Origin: a virus | Length of the DNA: 64,000 nt | Virus record (IMG/VR): IMGVR_UViG_3300042890_001842 | Location: 48,012-112,011 of that record | Direction: 5' to 3' (one strand) | Part shown: in pieces, positions 10,185 through 20,200 of the stretch | How the letters are laid out: each line of letters opens with the position of its first letter | Numbering within the stretch: the stretch's first letter is position 1 | Translations under genes and position numbers: made by a program | The notes under the pieces: generated by a model | What the model was told of the DNA's origin: nothing | Seen by the model: only the letters and a program-made list of their open reading frames with translations | Databases searched by the model: none

Positions 10185-10537
10185 TGTGGGATTCTACCTC
10201 TTATTCCTTTTATTACTGAATCAGTTCTATCAATAATCTTTAATTTTAACTTAATTGTAGCAGGAACTGTGGAGTAGTCAAATTCTTCTGATACTATTGA
10301 TATATCTGAAAGCTGTGGTAGATACTTAGAAATTGATGGATCTTCTTCTCCACCATCATCTCCACCGTCAGATCCTCCAGGCAATCCATTAAACGAAAAT
10401 GCCGCTCTTCCAAGGCTGTTGCTGTACCTTAATTCGGTTGGATCTATTGTTGATGTTCTTGGATCTCCATAGGTAGCAAAAAGAGGAGGGTTCTTGTCTA
10501 CCTCATTTTTAGATATTTTTTTCTTATCCGTTGCCAT
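10181..10537 (-). CDS. Small tail-region protein (118 aa), leaderless start
   Basis: A charged N-terminus (MATDKKKISKNEVDKNPP), a glycine/aspartate-rich linker (GGSDGGDDGGEEDP) and a short beta C-terminus ending RGRIPQ. It overlaps the 291-aa minor tail gene by 4 nt. The ATG has no ribosome-binding site but lies 6 nt after TGG-TATAAT, so a leaderless transcript is predicted. Function unknown; probably a tail-tip component. Confidence 0.65.
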   Translation of the reverse strand: MATDKKKISKNEVDKNPPLFATYGDPRTSTIDPTELRYSNSLGRAAFSFNGLPGGSDGGDDGGEEDPSISKYLPQLSDISIVSEEFDYSTVPATIKLKLKIIDRTDSVIKGIRGRIPQ

Positions 10538-10543
10538 TTTTTT

Positions 10544-10552
10544 ATTATACCA
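10544..10552 (-). promoter_or_regulatory. Extended -10 promoter, leaderless start
   Basis: TGG-TATAAT on the minus strand ends 6 nt before the ATG of the 118-aa gene. A standard start point 7 nt after the -10 box would be the A of the ATG. The -35 region is weak (TAGATC at 17 bp). Confidence 0.55.
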
Positions 10553-10553
10553 T

Positions 10554-11786
10554 TTAAGCCACTATAGATCTAGCGGTTATGGTAGTCTCCAATCCATCAT
10601 TCCATGAATGACTGATACTAGTAATAACAAATTTTTGATTTGGGTCTATTTCATTAAAAGAGTGGCTTACAGTTATAATATCATAAATAGAAAGTAGCGG
10701 GTTCCCAAAAACTTCTATTTCAAGAACAGTATTATTTTTGCTCCATTGAGATTTAATAAAGTTGGAAAGCTCTATGGCATCACTTTGGTCTTGTAGCCAT
10801 TCTGAAGTAAATGTTATGGGCTCTTGAGAAGCATATTTATTTATTTGATCATCTTGATATACTATGCCAGCCGTTTTAATTAAATTATTGCCGATTACAT
10901 TTATCTGTGTTCCCAGTGAAGAGTCAACAAGCGTAGACATTCCAGAATTATTAATTAGATACAACTCAGTTTCAAATGGCATTAAGTTAGCATATAATAC
11001 CTTTACGCTTGAATTTAAATTTTCGTATGTAAATTTAGGAATTGATGGTGCGGTGTCATATCGCTTTTTGACATATCTAATTTCTCTTGCGATAGACCCA
11101 AATTCTTCAATGTACTTTTCTTTAGTTGCAGCAGCCACTCTCTCAATGCCATTTGCAAAAAATTCACCATAAGCCAAACTTATAATGCTTTTTGAAAATT
11201 GAGATTCATAAATATCTGTTAAAGATGGGGAATTAAATTCTTTTGCTGTAATTTTGAGTGCGTATGCATAATCAAAATATGCAGATCCAAGATTTGCAAA
11301 CAATGACATTCTTGAGCTCTTGGCTATAACTGAACTGCTATCTATTGCTTGAATTAAAAATCCATTTACGTATGCATTTATAGTTACTACACTGCCAGTA
11401 TGTCTTGCAAATATATCGATCTTGTAAGACTTTCCCTCTTGTATTCCAATAGTATCTTTTTGTAAATTTATATTGTCATTAAAAACTTTTACTACTGCTC
11501 CATTAACAACTTTTATAATTCTAAATTCATCTCCATACAAGCCAGCAGTTTGTGATGTTTTTGCTCTAACAAAATATCCAGTATTTGATGTAGCGTTTGT
11601 AAAAATGCCCACTCCACCTGACTGTCTTGTTGTTGATGCTTTTGGCTGAAAGTACATTGTTGTTCCAAATGAAAAGTACTGGCCAGTTATATCTATACCA
11701 GTATCCTTAACAGCCCCAGAAAAACTATTTGGACTTGTTGAGTTTGATGTTGTAACTAAAAATGATTTAGAAAGATTAGATGGCAT
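10554..11786 (-). CDS. Tail hub / minor tail protein, C-terminal hub portion (410 aa)
   Basis: I chose the internal ATG (MPSNLSKSF) because it follows GGGAGGG by 5 nt, although the frame is open 10 codons further. The N-terminal half looks like a LamG/concanavalin-like beta sandwich (YKIDIFARHTGSVVTINAYV). The C-terminal half has NPLLSIYDIITVSHSF and KFVITSISHSWNDGLETTI, typical of the distal domain of siphovirus tail-hub (Tal/gp27-like) proteins. With the next gene upstream it seems to form a two-gene hub. It overlaps that gene by 11 nt. Confidence 0.7.
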   Translation of the reverse strand: MPSNLSKSFLVTTSNSTSPNSFSGAVKDTGIDITGQYFSFGTTMYFQPKASTTRQSGGVGIFTNATSNTGYFVRAKTSQTAGLYGDEFRIIKVVNGAVVKVFNDNINLQKDTIGIQEGKSYKIDIFARHTGSVVTINAYVNGFLIQAIDSSSVIAKSSRMSLFANLGSAYFDYAYALKITAKEFNSPSLTDIYESQFSKSIISLAYGEFFANGIERVAAATKEKYIEEFGSIAREIRYVKKRYDTAPSIPKFTYENLNSSVKVLYANLMPFETELYLINNSGMSTLVDSSLGTQINVIGNNLIKTAGIVYQDDQINKYASQEPITFTSEWLQDQSDAIELSNFIKSQWSKNNTVLEIEVFGNPLLSIYDIITVSHSFNEIDPNQKFVITSISHSWNDGLETTITARSIVA

Positions 11787-13809
11787 AGAGTCCCTCCCGA
11801 TAATCATTTCCTCCAAAAGATCCAGATCCTGAATTAGTAGAGACTACATTGCTTGTATTTAATATTCCATCAGTAAAAGGTATCCATCCATTTGGAACTC
11901 CAGTTTGTACATAATGTGTTGCTAGCTCTGTACCAAATTTTGCTCTAGCTTTAATTCTATATTTTTCAGTTGGGATGAACCCAACTAGTGATCCTAATAC
12001 AGCTGCTGATCCTCTATACTTAGCAAAATCTGCTGGTCCAGTGATATCTACCTGAACTCTTGATCCACCAGTTATAGGCTGATATTCATACTGAATGGCG
12101 TCATACTCTATAACTTCTTCATCAATCAGCAGGTATCCAGAAAAACTTTGCAATGCTTCAATTGTTCTATCTTCTGCAGGCTTTATAGAAATTACTGCAA
12201 GGCTAACATATCCACCTGCTCCAGTTGAGCTAAGTAATGTTTCTTTTAAAGCTGCTGATGAGAAGGAAGTTTTATCTACATCTACTATAGACTTATTACT
12301 TTGCTCATAACCAGCAACATAAGCACTATTATAAAATACTTTAATATTATTTGAAGATGCTATATTGTCTGCTCTTAAAGAAATTATATTTGGCAAGCTA
12401 CTTCCACTAGCAGTATTTCTAAATGTCCAGTCTTTAGTCAATGAGGCTTTTTTGGTAAATATAAAATCTCTACTGTAAAATTGCAATACATTGTTTTCAT
12501 CAAATAATGCTGACATCTGAGTATCTGAACATAACTCTTGTATAGCTGACCATACTGTTTTTGTACCGTCGCTCCACCACCATCTAAAAGATATTACAGA
12601 TTTGTCTGCATCTGCCAGATTAAAATTATATGTTGTAAATCCTATTGAATCCAATATTCTTCTTATTACTGCAGTAGCTGAATAGTCGTCACAAAGAATA
12701 TCTGGGCATATGGTTTCTTGTAAAAACTTAGCTGCATCTAATGCAAAAAATTCAAGCTCTCCATTCTCGCCTATCTTCCAGTTGTCTAAATAATAAGATC
12801 CTTGAAGTACTTTAAAATATGTTCCATTTGAATCAGAAAGATTACCAGCAGCATCATATATTTTATAAAAAGGTTTAACCTCTGCCTTTTTAGACATATA
12901 AATATATGCATTATTTATTGCAATGCTTTCTTGAAAATTATAATTTCTAAACAATATGTTTGCATTTCCGTATGAATTAAGCTCCATGTCTAATGAATTT
13001 GCTGTTGCTAATCCAATTGGAAGGATATCGTTTGTTTCTGAGGATGCTTCTTTTTGTATTCCAAAAGATACAATTCTGTCAGTTAAATCTTTTATCCAGT
13101 GTGGAGCAACTTCAATCAATCCGATATACTTATCTCCGCCTGGATTTGTAGCAGTTACCCTTAAGTTATTTACTGTTACTTGAGAATTATAGTTAATGCT
13201 TGACTCAGTAGTTGTCCAAGTAGTGCCGTTATAATAAATAGCAACAATACCATTCGAGTCTATTGTTTTTGTCATACCAGATGTTACATCTGTACCATTA
13301 ATAAATATAGACCAAGAGCTTGGTGTGCAATGTGATAATTCAAATTTTAAAACAATTTTATTTGCTGGCACGGCCTTGTTCTCGTATGAGATTGGCGATG
13401 TGCCATCATAATATCTAATAGATACATCAAGGTTTGTATTCTTCTGTGTAACATAATATTTATAATTTGTATTTTTTGATGGAGAGTAAGTCCTATATGT
13501 TACTGGAGTCTGTGTTGTGTATGTAGTGTTTCTTGGATTATTATAAGTACCAGTCAGTAGGTCTCCAATTATTCCATACTTAATTCCAAATTTTTCTGGT
13601 CTGAATGGCTTTACAACTGAATCCAGCGGAAACAATAATTTAAATGGCTGAGCTCCGTCTGGAGATGTATAGTAATTAGCTCCAGTAAAATCATTTTCAG
13701 AAAATGATACTAACGTGTTACAATTTATATCAAGAGTTGCGCCAAGTCCAATATTAATACTTGTGCTTTGATCAAACTTATTAGTAACTTGTGAAGGTGC
13801 CTGTATCAT
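11776..13809 (-). CDS. Tail hub / baseplate-type minor tail protein (677 aa)
   Basis: The start used is the ATG in a TAATG overlap with the preceding gene (MIQAPSQVTNKF), with AGAGG 4 nt upstream; 11 more in-frame codons precede it. The middle contains LDMELNSYGNANILFRNYNF, FFALDAAKFLQETI and YSATAVIRRILDSIGF, a pattern of tail-hub proteins in Gram-positive phages. Its place directly after the distal-tail-type gene fits a hub that connects the tail tube to fibres. The role is inferred from pattern and order. Confidence 0.75.
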   Translation of the reverse strand: MIQAPSQVTNKFDQSTSINIGLGATLDINCNTLVSFSENDFTGANYYTSPDGAQPFKLLFPLDSVVKPFRPEKFGIKYGIIGDLLTGTYNNPRNTTYTTQTPVTYRTYSPSKNTNYKYYVTQKNTNLDVSIRYYDGTSPISYENKAVPANKIVLKFELSHCTPSSWSIFINGTDVTSGMTKTIDSNGIVAIYYNGTTWTTTESSINYNSQVTVNNLRVTATNPGGDKYIGLIEVAPHWIKDLTDRIVSFGIQKEASSETNDILPIGLATANSLDMELNSYGNANILFRNYNFQESIAINNAYIYMSKKAEVKPFYKIYDAAGNLSDSNGTYFKVLQGSYYLDNWKIGENGELEFFALDAAKFLQETICPDILCDDYSATAVIRRILDSIGFTTYNFNLADADKSVISFRWWWSDGTKTVWSAIQELCSDTQMSALFDENNVLQFYSRDFIFTKKASLTKDWTFRNTASGSSLPNIISLRADNIASSNNIKVFYNSAYVAGYEQSNKSIVDVDKTSFSSAALKETLLSSTGAGGYVSLAVISIKPAEDRTIEALQSFSGYLLIDEEVIEYDAIQYEYQPITGGSRVQVDITGPADFAKYRGSAAVLGSLVGFIPTEKYRIKARAKFGTELATHYVQTGVPNGWIPFTDGILNTSNVVSTNSGSGSFGGNDYREGLYAI

Positions 13810-14255
13810 TATACCTCTTCCAAAGTTATAGATACATTCCACAATTCTTGAGGCGTATCCCCAGTGTTCATTTTAGCATTTCTTCTTATAATTTCAAAAC
13901 TACATGATGTAAAAATCATAGTCAAATTTTCAGCATTAGCTGTATTGCCATATTTTACAGTAACTGGAAATGACGCCTTTCCAGTTGCACCTTCATAAAA
14001 ATCTTTAATGTCTCTAGCTCCATAGAATCCATCTACAGTATATGTTGCTCTTGAAGGAAGTGCATCCCAAGATACACTAATTTCTTTCTTGTCTGCAATA
14101 AAAAACTTTCTCATTGTTCCGTTAGACATTCTTTGTGTCTTTTCAATTCTATTAATAGATATAGAAACTGGTGAACGGTTATGCTCTGATAGGCTAAATC
14201 CGCCAACTGTTATAAGGGCTCCTACTGGCAATGTTATTGGGTATGATGTTGGCAT
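13809..14255 (-). CDS. Distal tail-type minor tail protein (148 aa)
   Basis: A compact beta protein (PITLPVGALITVGGFSLSEH, EISVSWDALPSRATYTVDGF, YGARDIKDFYEG, ELWNVSITLEEV). A small protein right after the tape measure gene and before the hub matches the position of distal tail (Dit-like) or tail-completion proteins in siphoviruses. The start has a good AGGAGT site. The assignment rests mainly on synteny. Confidence 0.7.
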   Translation of the reverse strand: MPTSYPITLPVGALITVGGFSLSEHNRSPVSISINRIEKTQRMSNGTMRKFFIADKKEISVSWDALPSRATYTVDGFYGARDIKDFYEGATGKASFPVTVKYGNTANAENLTMIFTSCSFEIIRRNAKMNTGDTPQELWNVSITLEEV

Positions 14256-17200
14256 TATTTACTCCTATTGTATCCGATTCTCTTTAATTCTTTTACTTCA
14301 AGGTCAACAATGTATCTTCCGATTTCTTCCTTTGTAAGACTTTGAGGTATGTTATATGTATTCTGCATAACAACATTGCTTCCAAATATTGGAGCCTGTC
14401 CTCCGCTAGCCATAGATACTCTATTTGATGTTCTGCTTGGAACAGAGTACTTTGTTGCTAATCCTCCCATTGCCATTCCATTAATTTTATCAAGCAATGG
14501 TACTCCAACATTTTGAACTGATTGAGCTCTTATTACATACTCTCCACTTGAAAGCATTGCTGGTATGGAATCAGAAGTTCCGCTTCCTGGACCTCTTATA
14601 ATACCACCCATGGCTTTACCCTGCGCTCTTGTCTCCCATGAGTTTGGATCCATATTTCCTTGTGGACCGTAGATCTTATACTTAACTCCCTTGTATTCAA
14701 GAAAGTCTCCAGGTTTTAATCCTTTATCTTGAATTAATTGCTTTCCGCCCTTTGTGCTTAGGGTACCTCTTTCGTTTAATTCGTAAGATCTAAATCCAGC
14801 ACCACTATTAACTTTAAGAGGATTATTAGCTCCGTATTGAGGTGCACCTTCTTTACTCATGTCCAACTTCTTGCCATTTATATAAATGTCGCCAGTTGTA
14901 CTAATTCCTTCTTTAGACAAAGCCTCTGAAAGACCCTTGTCCAGTCCACTCAAAAGATTCATTGCAGTTGTAGCGATATCTTCTGGTCCCAATTTTCCGT
15001 TAACAACATCTGGAAGTCTGGCAGTTCCTACTGGCAATCCAGCCTTTTGAACCGCATTAATAAAATCAGCAGCAAGACCCTTAAACTCAGCAGTTGTTTT
15101 AAACTTTGCTAAATCATCTTTATTGGCAAGTAGTGCAAGCTTAAGTCTAGACATTGCACCATTTACGCCATCAATTTCTGTTTTTTGTTTTGCAATTTTT
15201 GAAGTTAGTGCGTCTAAGCTTTCTCCAGCAAGTGCTGCTTTGTCAGCTAACTTTTCATTTTTATTTTGAATAGCTTCTCTTTGTGCTTCTAAAGGCTTGA
15301 CCTGTTTATCTCTGTCAGCATCGATCTTATTCATTGCAAGAGTAGTTTGTCTACCAGATACAAGCTCACGCATTCTTAATTGTGCTTGTGCGGCAGCTTG
15401 CATATCTCCAGTTGCTATATTTTGCTGATATTCTAATTGAGCTTTTTGTAACTCAAGTTGATAATTTTCTCCTGCTGCTTGATCTTGCAACGCTTTCTTT
15501 CTTGCATCAGCCTCTTCATTAATTTTTTTAATCTTTTTATCAATTGCTCTTATTGCATCACGATCTTTAATCTGTTCAGCTACCGTCTGTCCCTTGGTAG
15601 CCTTAAGCAATTCTTTTTGTCTTGCTGTAAGTTTATCTAGGTTTTCATACTGCTTTTTTAATAGCCCCGTTTTATTTGTTTCAACTACAGCTTTTTGAAC
15701 TGCAACTGATAGCTTGTATAATTGATCTACTTGATCAGTATTTAACTGTGTTAAATCTCCAGCAAATCCAGCAGCTTGAATTCTTAACTTTTGCCAAATG
15801 CTTAATATGGTATCTGAAGATGTAGCAAACTTCTTAACTTCTGGGTTTTGCTTAATTAGGTTTTGTAAAACAGCATCTCCAATTGGTTTCTGTTCTTTAA
15901 CCTTAGCATTAATCATAGAGATCTGCTTATTCTCTGCTTCGTATAAACTTAACTTTTGAGTCTTTCCAGTCTTATCTTTTTTAGCAGCTTCTTCGCTGGT
16001 CTTCATTATATTTTCTACACCTGCGTCAATTGCAGTTAAAGCAGTATTTAATTGAGCTGCCTGATCTCTTGTATTCTGGAAATCCTTAGCCAAGTTAAAT
16101 GTTCCAACTGCACTAACTGCTGCTGTTTCTTGATTACGAATTTCTCCAAAACCCTTTGAACCAATTGCAGATACTGCTGACATTGGCTTATTTGAAAGCT
16201 TAAACAATACGTATATCTTCTTAGTAGCCTCTTCAGCAGACATGCCAGCTGCAACAAATTGCTCCTTCAACTGAATTGCAACTTGATTTATATCTTTAGA
16301 CTTTGTAGCGCTAATTAGATCTATTTGATCCTTCATTGTTGTTTTTACTTCTTTTTGAAGTTTCTTATATTCTTCAATAGTAAGCTTAAAAGGAGTTCCA
16401 GCAGACTGCAGGCTTTCGTAAATAAGTTTATTCTTATCCAATAATAACTTTACTGAATCTATTGAATCTTTTATTTTTGAAGTATAGCTTGTATATTTTA
16501 GTCCAGCCTTTTCTGCAGATTCAGCAGTTAATCCAAATGCTGCAGCTGATAATCTTTGTGTTTCGTTATAGTTTTGCCAAGCCTTATATGCTCCAGCTAC
16601 TATTGTAGTTCCAGCTGCCAAAGCAAGATTTGTTCTTGTAATTCCAAGTAAAACTTTTCCTGATATCTTTGCAAATGTGTTGGAAGATGTTGCTATTTTT
16701 TCAACACCTCCAGCATATTTTCCAAGTACTGGTGTTCCTTGTGCGAATATAGACTGTCTTCCTTTTGAGATCTGCTCAATAGGAGTATTGAATGCTAGCG
16801 GAACTCCCTCTTGCATAGGTTTTCCAAAAGCGGCTAAGTTGGGAGTTAATGTTGAAGTTCTTCCAAGTCTTTGTTGAGGGGTTATACCAGATCCTCTAGA
16901 ACCAAACATTCCAGGCAAAAGGATTGATCCAAGGATACCACCAATCATAGATCCACCACTTCCGCCAAATTTAGAACCTAATGCTTGTCCTGCTGAGCCT
17001 CCCAAAATTGATGCTAACAATTGAACAATCATTCCACCTTTATTGTATCCCTTAACCATACCTCCCATGGCATATCCTGGAATTATTCCACCAGAGTTTT
17101 TAGGAACAAATACTTCTGGTCCATCTTCTCCGACTAGATATGGTCTTCCGCCACTTACTGGTCCGCCATTTTTACGTGCACCATCAACTACTGTTTCTAC

Positions 17201-20200
17201 TTGTAGTTTGCCTTTATCAAATCCTACTACTCTAAACTTTCCGCCAAATATTGCTTCTTGTTCTGATCTATATTGACCTCCGAACTTGCTACCAGCACTC
17301 CAATCTTGTCCATATGGAGCTAAGAATTTTTTATCTGGGAACATGTCTCCAGCTGGTAAGATGTTTCTATTTTTTATAGCCGCTTCGATTACAACATTAT
17401 TTGGATCTACTCCAGAACCTGGTGCAAAGAAGTTGGCGATCTGTGGACTCTTGCTCCATGAAGATCGGCGCATAATAAATTCTTTGCCAATTAGTCCAGA
17501 TAAATCACCAGTAGATCTTGCAATACCTATAGCTTCTATTAAATCTTGAGGAAGTCCCTTAAAAGTTTTATCAAGTCTTATTCCTCTAAATAACTTACCA
17601 GTAAATTTTCTTTGAAGAGTTTTCATTGCAGCTATTGGACCCAAAGGATGATTTCCAAGTCTCTGCATCTGACTCATTATGTCTAAGTTGCCTGACATAT
17701 ACTGTGCTGTGGCATACTTGCCACGCTCTTCCATATTTCCAGTTAAAAATTGTGGAAGCATTGCTTGTCTTGCAAATCTGTCATCCTTATAAAGAACTTC
17801 TTTTAGAAAATCAGGATCATTTTGGAAATTTTTTGGAGTCATAGATCTACCAATTTGAAGTGGACCATGTAATGGATCTTGGTTTCCTAATGTATATTGA
17901 TATCCTGGCATTCTAAACTGCTGTTGAGGTTTCCATCTTGCAGTTATTTTATCAACTATTGTTTTTGATAATGGCTTTACAATTCTTCCAGCAATATTAC
18001 TTCCAAAGTATTGAACTCCTGGAACCATGCCGCCCTTGTTAAATGAAATATCTGAATTATCTTTATTATATACCGCTGGGCCTGAGCCAGAAATTTGAGA
18101 ACCACGAAGATTTCCCAATTGTCTCATTTCATCAAAATAATTGCTGCTAGATCCTTGAATTTTAAGTTTTGCTAAATGTCTTCTAAGAATTTTTTCCATA
18201 AATTCTTCAAATGTATTTGTATCTTTACCAAAAGGAATTCTTCTTGATGTCAACTGACTTTGTGCATCTTCCCATGCATCTGCAAAAACTTTATTTATTT
18301 TTTTAGAAGGATATCCAAGCATTCTTGCAGATGACATCATTGTTGAGAATGGATGCATCAATCCGCCTCTTAAAGCTTCAAGAATTAATTTTGGATTACC
18401 ACCTGTAATTAATGAAAGGTTCCCTCCCTCACCAAATCTAGTTTGTGGTCCAAACAGTGCTGGCATAATATACTGTCCAGTATCTGTTTTATGTACAGGA
18501 GTAGAGAAATGACTCCTATCTATTCCAGACCATAAATTATTAACTTCATTGTCATTTAAATTTTGTAACTGATCCTTTGTATAATAGGCTCCTGTTTTTG
18601 GATCTTTTATCTTCCATCCAGCATCATGACTTTGAATTAAATCAATTCTTCTAGAGCCAGAATGTGCACCAGTTCCTGTTGAAAAGTAATGTCTATGTAA
18701 CGGCTTTCCTCTTACATTTAAAGTTCTTCTTGGAACTGCTCTGCTCCATGGAGAATTGGAGAGCATTGAACTAATCATTGATAGTGTTGGTCTTGGTCCG
18801 TATCCTCCTCTATTTGAAGATACAATTCCTCCGCCTAATATTGATCCACCTAAATTTCTTCCCTGTAGAGGAACAACCATTGCTCTTCCTTCATTAAGAG
18901 CTCTCATTCCATCTGGATCTTGTTGTGCAATACCTCTACGAATTACAAACTCTCCTGGAGTAAGCATTGCTGGAACAACATCTGCATCTACATTCGGGCC
19001 AGGAACTTGGTCTCCATTATTGTAGAATACATTTCCTCCAGAATTTAATCCTTGTGGCCTTGTTGTTTCAATACTATAAGGACCACCCATTGTTCTTGTT
19101 CTTGTTGCTTTTCCAACAGCAGCCATGACATCTGCAAATATTCCTTGACGGAACATTCCACGAGTATTTGGTTTACCCTTAGCATCAACAACTGGTTGAT
19201 CTATAAGTGGTGCTTTTGTTAAATCTATTGTTCTTCCACGAGATGCGGCATATGCTGATACTTCGATACCCATCATTCTTTCAAGCTCAGCATTTGAGGC
19301 AATAATTGCTGCACGAGCCTGCTGAATATTTATCTTTCCAGCTTTAAGCTCTCCAACAATTTGAGCAGATTGTGCAGCAGCATTTGCTGTAAGTCTTTGT
19401 GTAATTGGCAGAATGTCATCAAATGTATCAATAAACTCTTTTGAAACTTGTCCGCCCATTCCAATAAGCTTTTTCAAATTATCTATTTCTGCTTTGCTTT
19501 GTACGCCCAATGCTCCCATTAATGCTGTATATCTTGCATGCTGTGAGGCAACTACTCCAGTAGAAACTCCATTTATAGTTGTAAGTCCTGAAACATCTGG
19601 AAGTCTTTCATTCATTAATATTTGAGGATTAGCGCCAATATTTCTGTTTACTGGGACTGGTTGTAATGTTAATCCAAATATTGAAGTTGGATTATCTGGG
19701 TCTCTTGGATTTAAATGTGCTGCTGCTCTTGAAGTTCCGCCAAGCAATGGATGATCTTTGTCTACAACTCTTTGTCCTGAAGCACCAAAATTCATTACTG
19801 GTGTGCCAGCTGCAGTTGTCATTACGCTGCCTAGGGTAGCAGTTGATGCTGTCGCCTTTCTTGCATTTGCTTCCAATAAAACTAAGTCTTCGCTTAGTTT
19901 TTTAATAGCTAGGCTTAAGGTTGCTGCTGCCTTTGAATCACTATAAAATTCATTTCCAAGTTTCTTGCTTGCATCTTGTGCAGCCATTATTTCTGGTGTT
20001 AATAATTTAAATCCTTCTGCGCCTTTAAATAAAGCTTTAAAGTGTCCAAGTCCTTTAATAATATATCCAAAGAAGTTTGCCAAAACACCAGTAAGCATAA
20101 TTACTGGTCCTAGAATTGCTGTAAATGCACCGCCAAATGTCATAAGCTTTTTAATTGGATCTGGTAACTTCTGTGCAAAATCTATAATGCCACCTAGTAC

